37,546 bases of DNA, from contig JAGWNX010000033.1 in NCBI GenBank assembly GCA_028872955.1, positions 1 through 37,546 of the forward strand, read 5' to 3'. A program made the position numbers and the translations under genes. The DNA comes from Acidobacteriota bacterium (lineage in GTDB: Bacteria; Acidobacteriota; Terriglobia; Terriglobales; Acidobacteriaceae). Shown piece after piece: positions 24,265-31,461 of this stretch; position 1 is the stretch's first letter, and the number at the start of each line of letters is the position of its first letter. The notes under the pieces were generated by a model. That model saw nothing but the letters and a program-made list of their open reading frames with translations. It was not told the DNA's origin and did not search any database.

Positions 24265-24300
24265 AAAGCCCCGTATAGCCACCAGGCATGCGGGGCTTTT
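24265..24300 (+). terminator. Intrinsic terminator after gap
   Basis: AAAGCCCCG (24265-24273) pairs with CGGGGCTTT (24291-24299) and runs into TTTTCC. It separates gap from pgk, so pgk probably has its own promoter in 24301-24467. Confidence 0.8.
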
Positions 24301-24467
24301 CCCTGCGTCCCGGGCGGCAAACCCCAGCGGGCCAGCAGCCCGCAGAGTAGACTCTCCCGCAGTGTCTGCCCAGCAGCCGATGGATGGTGGGAGTTTTTCC
24401 CGGATCGCCGCCAACCTGTGGCCGAACCGGCTATCATGTCTGTATCAATTTCACCTAAGGAACCTGA

Positions 24468-25676
24468 ATGCCGAAGCTCTCTATCCGCGATCTCGACCTG
24501 ACCAACCAGCGCGTCCTCATCCGCGTCGACTTCAATGTTCCGCTGAAAGATGGCGTCATCACCGACGACACGCGCATTCGCGAGACGATTCCCACCATCG
24601 AGTACGCCCTGCGTCGCAAGGCCCGTGTCATCCTGTGCTCGCACCTGGGCCGCCCCAAGGGCAAGCCGGTGGAGAGCATGAGCCTGCGCCCCGTGGTGGA
24701 CCGCCTGCGCGAGTTGCTGGACCACGTCATCGACGAGGGCGAGAACGTCGCCTTCTCGCCCGACTGCGTCGGCGAGATCGCCCAGGAGATGGCGAACAAC
24801 CTGGAGCCCGGCCAGACCCTGCTGCTCGAGAATCTGCGCTTCCACGCCGAAGAAGAGAAGAACGATCCGGCCTTTGCCCAGCAGCTCGCCAGCCTCTGCG
24901 ACATCTACATCAACGACGCCTTTGGCAGCGCGCACCGCGCCCACGCATCTACTGAAGGCATCACGCACTACGTCAAGCAGTCTGCCGCCGGCCTGCTGCT
25001 GAGCAAGGAGCTGGAGTACCTGGGCAAGGCTGTGACCGACCCCATCAAGCCCTTCGTCGCCATCATCGGCGGCTCCAAGGTGTCGGACAAGATCATGGTG
25101 ATCGATAACCTGCTCAACAAGGCAGATGCGGTCATCATCGGCGGCGGCATGGCCTACACCTTCCTGAACGCGATGGGCCAGACCACCGGCAAGAGCCTCT
25201 TCGAGGCCGACAAGATCGACATCGCCAAGGCAGCGCTGGACAAGGCGAAGGCCAACGGCGTGCGCTTCCTGCTGCCCATCGATCACGTGCTGGCCGACAA
25301 GTTTGCGCCCGATGCGAAGACCAGCCTCTTCGACGGCGACGGCCCCTTCCCTGCTGACCTGATGGCGCTCGACATCGGTCCCAAGTCCATAGCGCTGTTT
25401 GCCAACGAGATCGCCGAGGCGAACACCATCGTCTGGAACGGCCCGATGGGCGTCTTCGAGATGCCGGCCTTCGCCAAGGGCACCAACGCTATCGCCAATG
25501 CGGTGGCCAACAACGCCAACGCCACCACCATCGTGGGCGGCGGCGACTCCGTCGCGGCGGTGCAGCAGTCCGGTGTGGCCAGCAAGATCACCCACATCTC
25601 CACCGGCGGCGGCGCTTCGCTCGAGTTCCTCGAAGGCAAGACACTGCCCGGCGTCGCGGCACTCACTGAGAAGTAA
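24468..25676 (+). CDS. pgk: Phosphoglycerate kinase
   Basis: Transfers phosphate from 1,3-bisphosphoglycerate to ADP in the cytoplasm; 402 residues, typical length. ATG 24468 has TAAGGA about nine bases upstream. Family motifs are VLIRVDFNVPL, SHLGRPKG, the nucleotide-side IIGGSKVSDKI, VWNGPMGVFE and the C-terminal STGGGASLEFLEGK. A TATCAT (24432-24437) upstream is a possible -10. The next gene starts 14 bases after its stop. Confidence 0.97.
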   Translation: MPKLSIRDLDLTNQRVLIRVDFNVPLKDGVITDDTRIRETIPTIEYALRRKARVILCSHLGRPKGKPVESMSLRPVVDRLRELLDHVIDEGENVAFSPDCVGEIAQEMANNLEPGQTLLLENLRFHAEEEKNDPAFAQQLASLCDIYINDAFGSAHRAHASTEGITHYVKQSAAGLLLSKELEYLGKAVTDPIKPFVAIIGGSKVSDKIMVIDNLLNKADAVIIGGGMAYTFLNAMGQTTGKSLFEADKIDIAKAALDKAKANGVRFLLPIDHVLADKFAPDAKTSLFDGDGPFPADLMALDIGPKSIALFANEIAEANTIVWNGPMGVFEMPAFAKGTNAIANAVANNANATTIVGGGDSVAAVQQSGVASKITHISTGGGASLEFLEGKTLPGVAALTEK

Positions 25677-25690
25677 AACACCAGCGTTCC

Positions 25691-26224
25691 ATGCTCGAAA
25701 GCTTCAAACTCGATCCGGAAGGGATAGACGCTGCAGCGAATACTGTTTTCTGTTGGCTGTCGCTCTATCTCTTGTTAGCCGCCATTACGTTATGGAAAAT
25801 AGTGATGCCGGCTACAACCACGAATAGTGCTGAAGCTCCACAAGATAGCTTCAGTGACGGAGTAAAAATCTTTACTGGAATAATGATCGTTTTTGGTTTG
25901 TTTTCGGCTCTAGCTGCGAGTGCCGATGCATTTCGACTTGCGATTACCTTTCCATTATGGGGAACACTACTTTTGCTACTGATTCTCCTAATTCTTTGGA
26001 TCATCACCCGATGGTTCTTTTTGAATCGGGATGACGCTGCAGATTACACGCTAGATGCAACCGAACGCGAATCTGTCAACAAGAAATGGGCTCGTCAAGC
26101 ACTCTATAAGAGTGCACTTAAAAAGCAACTGGTGGCATGGTTTTGCGGTGATGTCGTTGCCATCGTTTGGCTGATGCAGCTAACGCACCGTGGCCTCACC
26201 AGCCTCAACTTCTTCAATTACTAG
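25691..26224 (+). CDS. AT-rich orphan integral membrane protein
   Basis: A hypothetical protein of 177 residues with about four hydrophobic helices: TVFCWLSLYLLLAAITLW, IFTGIMIVFGLFSALAAS, LWGTLLLLLILLILWII, and LVAWFCGDVVAIVWLMQL. A charged Lys/Arg/Glu loop joins the last two. It lies between pgk and tpiA on the same strand but has clearly different composition: one 60-base line inside it (25861-25920) is 37% GC, against 65% for a line of pgk (25201-25260). There is no ribosome site at ATG 25691. I do not recognise a family. Composition suggests a later insertion into a conserved metabolic pair. Confidence 0.7.
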   Translation: MLESFKLDPEGIDAAANTVFCWLSLYLLLAAITLWKIVMPATTTNSAEAPQDSFSDGVKIFTGIMIVFGLFSALAASADAFRLAITFPLWGTLLLLLILLILWIITRWFFLNRDDAADYTLDATERESVNKKWARQALYKSALKKQLVAWFCGDVVAIVWLMQLTHRGLTSLNFFNY

Positions 26225-26261
26225 GCATACGAATCTTATTTCAACATAGGACTACTAATTA

Positions 26262-27020
26262 ATGCGCAAGCCACTGATCGCCGCCAACTGGAAGATGTTC
26301 AAGACGCCCGCCGAGGCCACTGCCTTTACCAACGAGTTTCTGCCGCTGGTTGCAGCGCAGACGCATGCCGAGATCGTTCTGTGCCCCTCGCCCACCTCGC
26401 TGCCCACGGTCGTTGCTGCTGTTGCCGGCACGGGCGTCAGCGCCGGTGCGCAGACCATGGACTACCACGATAACGGTGCGTACACCGGCGAGACCTCGCC
26501 CGTGATGCTCAACGCGCTGGGCGTCAGCCACGTCATCATCGGCCACTCCGAGCGCCGCCAGTACTTCAACGAGACCGACACCACCGTCAACCTGAAGCTG
26601 AAGGCTGCGCTGGCCCACGGCCTGGTGCCTATCGTCTGCGTCGGCGAGCACCGCGAAGAGCGCGAGTCCGGCAAGACCAACGACGTGCTGAAGCTGCAGG
26701 TCTCCATCGCGCTGGAGGGCATCGACCCTGCCGCAGCCAAGCCGCTGGTGATCGCCTACGAGCCCGTCTGGGCCATCGGCACCGGCCTGACCGCGACGCC
26801 GGAGATGGCCGCCGACGCGCACAAGTTCATCCGCGCCGAGATCGCAGCCGCCCTGGGCGCTGAGATCGCCGCCAGCACCCGCATCCTGTACGGCGGCTCC
26901 GTCAAGCCGGACAACGCTGCCGCACTCTGCGCGCTCGAGGACATCGACGGCGCGCTGGTGGGCGGCGCCTCGCTGGAACCGGCCAGCTTCGCCAGCATCG
27001 TACTGAACTCTGCCGTATAG
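26262..27020 (+). CDS. tpiA: Triose-phosphate isomerase
   Basis: Interconverts dihydroxyacetone phosphate and glyceraldehyde-3-phosphate; 252 residues, cytoplasmic. Catalytic residues K11 (AANWKMF), H95 (IIGHSERRQ) and E167 (IAYEPVWAIGTG) are all present, as is the phosphate loop ILYGGSVKPDN. ATG 26262 has AGGA (26248-26251) ten bases upstream. The short AT-rich interval before it belongs compositionally with the orphan membrane gene. It is closed by a strong terminator. Confidence 0.97.
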   Translation: MRKPLIAANWKMFKTPAEATAFTNEFLPLVAAQTHAEIVLCPSPTSLPTVVAAVAGTGVSAGAQTMDYHDNGAYTGETSPVMLNALGVSHVIIGHSERRQYFNETDTTVNLKLKAALAHGLVPIVCVGEHREERESGKTNDVLKLQVSIALEGIDPAAAKPLVIAYEPVWAIGTGLTATPEMAADAHKFIRAEIAAALGAEIAASTRILYGGSVKPDNAAALCALEDIDGALVGGASLEPASFASIVLNSAV

Positions 27021-27040
27021 GCTCCCTGACGACAGCAAAC

Positions 27041-27075
27041 GGCCCGCGCAGGAGTCAAATCCTGGCGGGCCTTTT
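27041..27075 (+). terminator. Intrinsic terminator after tpiA
   Basis: GGCCCGC (27041-27047) and CAGGA (27049-27053) pair with TCCTG and GCGGGCC (27060-27071), with one bulged base, then TTTT. It lies between convergent tpiA and lepB. Confidence 0.85.
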
Positions 27076-27103
27076 CTCATGCGTGCGAGCTTGAATCGGT
27101 AGA

Positions 27104-27682
27104 CTAGCGCACGACACCGGCCTGATCCACGGGCCAGTAAACGAACGCTGCTCTGCCATAGATCAGCCCGCGATCGACCGGGCCAAAATCGCGGCTATCG
27201 CTCGAGATGGAGCGATGGTCTCCCATCAGCCAGTACTCGTTGGCGGGCAGCAGCAGCTCCGGCTGCGAGCGGCTGTCCTGGTAACGCATGGGCACATAGG
27301 CTTCATCCAGCGCCTTGCCGTTCACATACACCTGCCCGTTGTCGATGCGTACCGTATCACCCGGTAGCCCGATCACCCGCTTGATGTAGCTCTTGGTGTG
27401 GTCGTGGGGATACAGAAAGACCACGACATCGCCGCGATGAATCTCTCCCAGGCGATAGGCGAATTTATTCACGAACAGCCGGTCCTGATCGCGCAGCTCC
27501 GGCAGCATGCTGGTGCCTTCCACCCGCACTGGCTGGTACAGAAACGTGATGATGAAGGCCGACACCATCAGCGAGACGAACAGGTCGCGGAACCATACCC
27601 GAACCACGCGGCTCTGCGCTGCCTGGCGCGTCTCTGCCCGGGGCGGCGTGGGTGTGGTCTGCGGCTGGCTTGCGTCGGACAT
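27104..27682 (-). CDS. lepB: Signal peptidase I
   Basis: A membrane-bound serine/lysine peptidase that removes signal peptides at the outer face of the inner membrane; 192 residues. The start is ATG 27682 because AGGAGAG lies five bases upstream; the frame extends seven codons further. One TM helix (DLFVSLMVSAFIITFLY) precedes box B with nucleophile S58 (VEGTSMLPE). The general base K101 is in SYIKRVIGLPGD, and box E reads MGDHRSISSDSRDFGPV. It is convergent with tpiA and divergent from murQ. It would also be the enzyme to cut the internal signal-like site of the transporter fusion. Confidence 0.95.
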   Translation of the reverse strand: MSDASQPQTTPTPPRAETRQAAQSRVVRVWFRDLFVSLMVSAFIITFLYQPVRVEGTSMLPELRDQDRLFVNKFAYRLGEIHRGDVVVFLYPHDHTKSYIKRVIGLPGDTVRIDNGQVYVNGKALDEAYVPMRYQDSRSQPELLLPANEYWLMGDHRSISSDSRDFGPVDRGLIYGRAAFVYWPVDQAGVVR

Positions 27683-27873
27683 GCTCTCTCCTGCACTCAT
27701 CATAAACGGTTGTGTAGGTCCGTAACAGGCGCGCGGGCTCTGTGCCGGCTGCGTCGCACGGTATCTGCATCAACACCGGGCACCACACGATTGACCACGA
27801 TTCCGTCACGTTTCCTGTCGTAAAAGGGTTTCAATCGGTCTAGAATAAAAGGGGCACGATAAGGTACAGCACT

Positions 27874-28839
27874 ATGGCTACCCTGACCATGCAAGATCCA
27901 AACACCACCAAGACAATCAATCGCGGCGTTGTCGATCTGGACGTTCTTGTCACCGAGAACGTCAATGCTGCTTCGGCAGACTTCGACACCAAATCGGCGC
28001 TGGAGATTGCGCGCATCATCAATCACGAAGACAACAAGGTAGCCGCCGCCGTAAAGAAGGCACTGCCCGAGATTGCCATTGTGATTGACACCGTAGCGCG
28101 CTCTTTGCGAGATGGCGGTCGGCTGATCTACGTCGGTGCCGGCTCCAGCGGACGCATTGCCGCACTGGACGCCTCGGAGTGTCCGCCCACTTTCTCCACG
28201 CAGCCGGCGCAGGTGCAGTACATCATGGCCGGCGGTCCTAAGGCGCTTGCCTCGGCATCGGATGTGAACGAAGACTCGCCGGAGATCGGTCAGCGCGACA
28301 TCGCACGCCGGCGCCCCACGCGTAAGGATATCGTCATCGGCATCTCCGCCAGCGGTCGCACACCCTATGTGATCGGCGCGGTGGAGTATGCGCGCGCACG
28401 TGGCGCCAAGACGGCCTGCATTACCTGCAACGTGAACACTGGCCTGGCCGAGGTCTCGGACACCACGGTTGTGGTTGAGGTTGGCCCGGAGGTCATCTCC
28501 GGCTCCACGCGGATGAAGGCCTCCACGGCCCAGAAGATGGTGCTCAATATGATCACCACCGGCGCCATGACCCGGCTCGGCTACGTCTACGACAACCTGA
28601 TGGTCAACGTGCACATGAAGAACGCCAAGCTGGTGGAGCGCGGCATCCGTGTGCTGATGAAGGTCTGCAACATCGATCGTGAGACGGCGATCCGGACCAT
28701 CAAGTCCGCCGGCAAGTCGATTCCCATCGCCGTCGTCATGCTGAAGGCCAACGTCGACAAAATGGAGGCCGTTCGTCGCCTGGCCAAGTCTGACGGCAAC
28801 GTCCGGCTGGCAATCGAGGACTCCCGCCTGGAGCTGTAA
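27874..28839 (+). CDS. murQ: N-acetylmuramic acid 6-phosphate etherase
   Basis: Cleaves the lactyl ether of MurNAc-6-phosphate to give GlcNAc-6-phosphate and D-lactate; cytoplasmic, 321 residues. The SIS-fold motif VGAGSSGRIAALDASECPPTF contains the catalytic Glu (E102). ISASGRTPYV and EVISGSTRMKASTAQK are also conserved. ATG 27874 follows TAAGG 11 bases upstream; TAGAAT (27841-27846) is a candidate -10. It is alone here rather than beside a MurNAc transporter, but the kinase and NamZ-transporter fusion 18-23 kb upstream would supply its substrate. Confidence 0.95.
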   Translation: MATLTMQDPNTTKTINRGVVDLDVLVTENVNAASADFDTKSALEIARIINHEDNKVAAAVKKALPEIAIVIDTVARSLRDGGRLIYVGAGSSGRIAALDASECPPTFSTQPAQVQYIMAGGPKALASASDVNEDSPEIGQRDIARRRPTRKDIVIGISASGRTPYVIGAVEYARARGAKTACITCNVNTGLAEVSDTTVVVEVGPEVISGSTRMKASTAQKMVLNMITTGAMTRLGYVYDNLMVNVHMKNAKLVERGIRVLMKVCNIDRETAIRTIKSAGKSIPIAVVMLKANVDKMEAVRRLAKSDGNVRLAIEDSRLEL

Positions 28840-28862
28840 CCTCTCACGTTAACTCCCTTGCA

Positions 28863-28886
28863 AACGCGGCCTTTGGCCGCGTTTTT
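28863..28886 (+). terminator. Intrinsic terminator after murQ
   Basis: AACGCGGCC (28863-28871), loop TTT, GGCCGCGTT (28875-28883), then further T residues. It is a textbook terminator 24 bases past the stop. Confidence 0.9.
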
Positions 28887-28927
28887 TGCGTCTGCGGCAC
28901 GATTCCTCCGCAGACGATCCTGCCGTC

Positions 28928-29000
28928 TCCCTGCATGCGAGGGAATGCAATTTCCACTTCGCGAGGGAAAAGTTTTTCCTTTTTCCCTTCGAGGCATGCA
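28928..29000 (+). repeat. Short repeats upstream of the sigma-54 promoter (candidate activator sites)
   Basis: GCGAGGGAA occurs twice (28937-28945 and 28961-28969), 24 bases apart. TCCCT (28928-28932) and AGGGA (28940-28944) make an inverted repeat around the first copy. TGCATGC (28932-28938) is mirrored by GCATGCA (28994-29000). They lie about 100-170 bases upstream of the -12 element, the usual range for sigma-54 activator binding. Together with the promoter and leader this accounts for the 470-base gene-free stretch 28840-29309. Confidence 0.4.
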
Positions 29001-29083
29001 TTTGGCTGCACACCTTCCCCTTTCTGCAGCCCATACAGGGCAAAAATCCCCCGTTTTCAGTAGGAATTCCCCGTTGGGGCGAA

Positions 29084-29099
29084 TGGCACACCGGTTGCT
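29084..29099 (+). promoter_or_regulatory. Sigma-54 (-24/-12) promoter of the PEP-CTERM gene
   Basis: TGGCAC (29084-29089), five bases, TTGCT (29095-29099). It matches the TGGCAC-N5-TTGCW consensus, with GG at -24 and GC at -12 in correct spacing. The expected start is near 29110, giving a leader of about 200 bases. PEP-CTERM genes in several bacteria are controlled by the PrsK/PrsR and RpoN system, which supports the assignment. Confidence 0.75.
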
Positions 29100-29145
29100 A
29101 CACACATGGCGTAACGCAAGATTAGCGGTAGGCCAGGACGACCTT

Positions 29146-29186
29146 CGGAGATTCCTTCAGAGGCGGCCTAAACCAAGGAATCTCTG
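29146..29186 (+). other. Long hairpin in the PEP-CTERM gene leader
   Basis: CGGAGATTCCTT (29146-29157) pairs with AAGGAATCTCTG (29175-29186), 12 pairs with one G-U, around a 17-base loop. A second small hairpin (GTTGC-CAAGA-GCAAC) follows at about 29236-29250. The structured leader has no T-tract. I could not match it to a known riboswitch class. Confidence 0.4.
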
Positions 29187-29309
29187 CCGGGTCCAGGAAA
29201 CGAAACCCGCCAGAGAGCAGGAAACCGGTGCAAAGAGTTGCCAAGAGCAACCAGCACGATCCGGAACCTCCTGCATAACGGGCGCAACGAGCGCCAGGAG
29301 AACCACCCC

Positions 29310-29978
29310 ATGAAGAACAAACTTGCACTTCTCATTCCCGCTATCTGCCTGGCGATTCTGGCTGCATCTTCGTCTGTCGCCAAGGCTGACACCCTCACGC
29401 TGCTGGGCACTTCGAACAACTACGTGATTCCGCTGCCTCCTGGCCCCTACGGAATCGATCCCATCTACCCGTATACCCTGTCGATCAACGGCAACATCAC
29501 CAGCGCGATGTGCCTGGATCTGGCAAACACGGTCTCGAACGGTGAGACCTGGCTGGCAACCCCCTACAACTGGACGACCGGCTCCGGCAGCCTGCTGACC
29601 CAGTACAAGGAAGAGGCATACATCTTCAGCCAGCTCAGCGGCAACACCTACTCCGTGGAAGACATTCAGCTCGCTGCCTGGGACATCTTCGATCCTTCCG
29701 GCGTCAACGCGCTGGTTAGCTCGCAGAAGATCAACACGATGCCGATCTACAACCTGCTCAGCGCAGCGTCAACCGCAGCCAGCACGCTGCCCCTGACGTT
29801 CTTCGAGAACTACACCATCTACATCCCGGACGCGAGCGATTGGGCTGCATGGCAGGGTAACGGTCCTCCGCAGGACTTCATCACCACCGCGGTTCCTGAG
29901 CCCTCCAGCCTGTTGCTCTTCGGTACCGGACTGGTTGGCCTGGCAGGCATCGCGCGCCGCAAGCTGGCCCGCGCCTAA
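29310..29978 (+). CDS. PEP-CTERM domain secreted protein
   Basis: An exported protein of 222 residues predicted to be processed by exosortase and delivered to the cell surface or matrix. ATG 29310 has CAGGAG nine bases upstream. The signal peptide (MKNKLALLIPAICLAILAAS) is cut near AKAD. The body is rich in Ser, Thr, Asn and Tyr and has a single Cys after the signal (C68). The C-terminal sorting signal is complete: V195-PEP-SS, a hydrophobic helix LLLFGTGLVGLAGI, then RRK. No exosortase, prsK or prsR gene is in the window, so the machinery must lie elsewhere. Confidence 0.92.
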   Translation: MKNKLALLIPAICLAILAASSSVAKADTLTLLGTSNNYVIPLPPGPYGIDPIYPYTLSINGNITSAMCLDLANTVSNGETWLATPYNWTTGSGSLLTQYKEEAYIFSQLSGNTYSVEDIQLAAWDIFDPSGVNALVSSQKINTMPIYNLLSAASTAASTLPLTFFENYTIYIPDASDWAAWQGNGPPQDFITTAVPEPSSLLLFGTGLVGLAGIARRKLARA

Positions 29979-30042
29979 CAGCCACTCAATTCCAACGAGT
30001 GTACGCAAGCATCGCAGTAAGAGTAGATAGTTGAAGGACATA

Positions 30043-30080
30043 GGTCACCTGGCAGCATCCGCTCCAGGTGACCATTTTTA
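30043..30080 (+). terminator. Intrinsic terminator after the PEP-CTERM gene
   Basis: GGTCACCTGG (30043-30052) pairs perfectly with CCAGGTGACC (30064-30073), followed by ATTTTTA. It lies between the PEP-CTERM gene and convergent murA. Confidence 0.9.
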
Positions 30081-30140
30081 CCGCCTCTCCTGCTTCCCTT
30101 CAGGAGTCTCCCTGACTCCGGCACCACGCGCCAGCCCGCG

Positions 30141-31457
30141 CTATCTTGGATCCGTCGCCCGACGGTTCTTGGAGAAGACCTCTCCCATACGACGAATCTG
30201 GGCTCCTACCCCCCGCAGCTTATCTTCAAAGTTCTCATAGCCACGGTCCAGGTGATAGACCCGGTCTAGGATGGTCTCTCCGTCTGCCACCAGCGCAGCC
30301 AGCACCAACGACGCCGACGCGCGCAGATCCGAGCACATGACGGCAGCCGACTGCAGCCGGGTTCGTCCGGTGACGGTAGCGGTTCGACCCGAGACCGAGA
30401 TGTTGGCCCCCATGCGGTTCAGCTCCTGCACATGCATGAACCGGTTCTCAAAGATATTCTCGGTCACAATCGTCGTGCCCTCGGTCTGGGTTGCCAGCGC
30501 CATAAACTGCGCCTGCATGTCTGTCGGGAACCCTGGGTACTCCTCGGTCGAGATGTTGGAGGCCTTCAGCTCGCCGCCAGAGCGCACGCGCACGGAGCTC
30601 TCACTCACGTCGATCTTGACGCCGCACTGTTCCAGCTTGGAGATGACCGCGCCCAGGTGTTTCGGTTCGCAGCCATCCACATTCAGGTCGCCGCCCGTGA
30701 TCGCCCCGGCGATCAGGAACGTCCCCGCCTCGATACGGTCCGGGTTGATGCGATACCGTGCGCCGTGCAGGCGTTCTACCCCCTGCACGCGGATGGTGCT
30801 GGTGCCAGCCCCCTCAATGCGCGCGCCCATGGCGGCCAGCAGCGCGGCCAGGTCGGTGACCTCGGGCTCGCGGGCGCAGTTCTCAAAGACGGTCTCGCCC
30901 TCGGCCAGCACGGCCGCCATCAGCAGGTCTTCGGTTCCCGTCACGGTGATCTTGTCGAACAGAATGTGCGCGCCGCGCAGACGTCCGTTGCCATGGTTGG
31001 GCGAGCGTGCCTCCAGATATCCGTGATCCTGCGTGATGGTCGCGCCCATCGCCTCCAGTCCCCTGATATGCAGGTCAATGGGGCGGCCACCGATGGCGCA
31101 GCCTCCTGGCATGGCGACGCGGGCCATGCCGGTACGGGCGATAAGTGGCCCCAGCACCAGCGAACTGGCACGCATCGTCTTCACAATCTCGTACTTGGCA
31201 ATTGGGTCGGACAACAGGCTGCACTTGATGTGCGTCCGATGCTGGGCGCGGCCATAGCCGAGTTCGACCTCTGCCCCCATGCTGGAGAGCAGCTTGCGCT
31301 CCGTCTCAATGTCCTGCACCTGCGGGATGTTCTCGAGAATCAGCTCATCCTCGGTCAGAATCGCTGCTGCCATGCAAGGCAGGGCTGAGTTCTTCGCGCC
31401 AGAGACCTTAATGGTTCCGAGCAGGGGGTTGCCACCACGAACTACAAACTTGTCCAT
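30141..31457 (-). CDS. murA: UDP-N-acetylglucosamine 1-carboxyvinyltransferase
   Basis: Catalyses the first committed step of peptidoglycan synthesis, transferring enolpyruvate from PEP to UDP-GlcNAc; cytoplasmic, 438 residues. The start MDKFVVRGGNPLLGTIKVSGAKN is canonical. The active-site Cys (fosfomycin target) is C120 in MPGGCAIGGRPIDLH. RIEAGTFLIAGA and EEYPGFPTDMQAQ are also intact. The C-terminal extension after EDKLRGVGAQIRR is short and basic. It is last in the operon, beginning four bases after the stop of the membrane glycosyltransferase, with no Shine-Dalgarno site. This suggests coupling to the upstream gene or a leaderless internal transcript. Confidence 0.97.
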   Translation of the reverse strand: MDKFVVRGGNPLLGTIKVSGAKNSALPCMAAAILTEDELILENIPQVQDIETERKLLSSMGAEVELGYGRAQHRTHIKCSLLSDPIAKYEIVKTMRASSLVLGPLIARTGMARVAMPGGCAIGGRPIDLHIRGLEAMGATITQDHGYLEARSPNHGNGRLRGAHILFDKITVTGTEDLLMAAVLAEGETVFENCAREPEVTDLAALLAAMGARIEGAGTSTIRVQGVERLHGARYRINPDRIEAGTFLIAGAITGGDLNVDGCEPKHLGAVISKLEQCGVKIDVSESSVRVRSGGELKASNISTEEYPGFPTDMQAQFMALATQTEGTTIVTENIFENRFMHVQELNRMGANISVSGRTATVTGRTRLQSAAVMCSDLRASASLVLAALVADGETILDRVYHLDRGYENFEDKLRGVGAQIRRMGEVFSKNRRATDPR

Positions 31458-31461
31458 CGCA

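Noticed and set aside
24346-24400. Second terminator between gap and pgk (GGGAG followed by T5)
   Set aside because: The stem is only five pairs with a loop of about 30 bases.
29110-29309. Cyclic-di-GMP (GEMM) riboswitch in the PEP-CTERM leader
   Set aside because: The conserved GEMM core sequences are not present, although the leader is structured.
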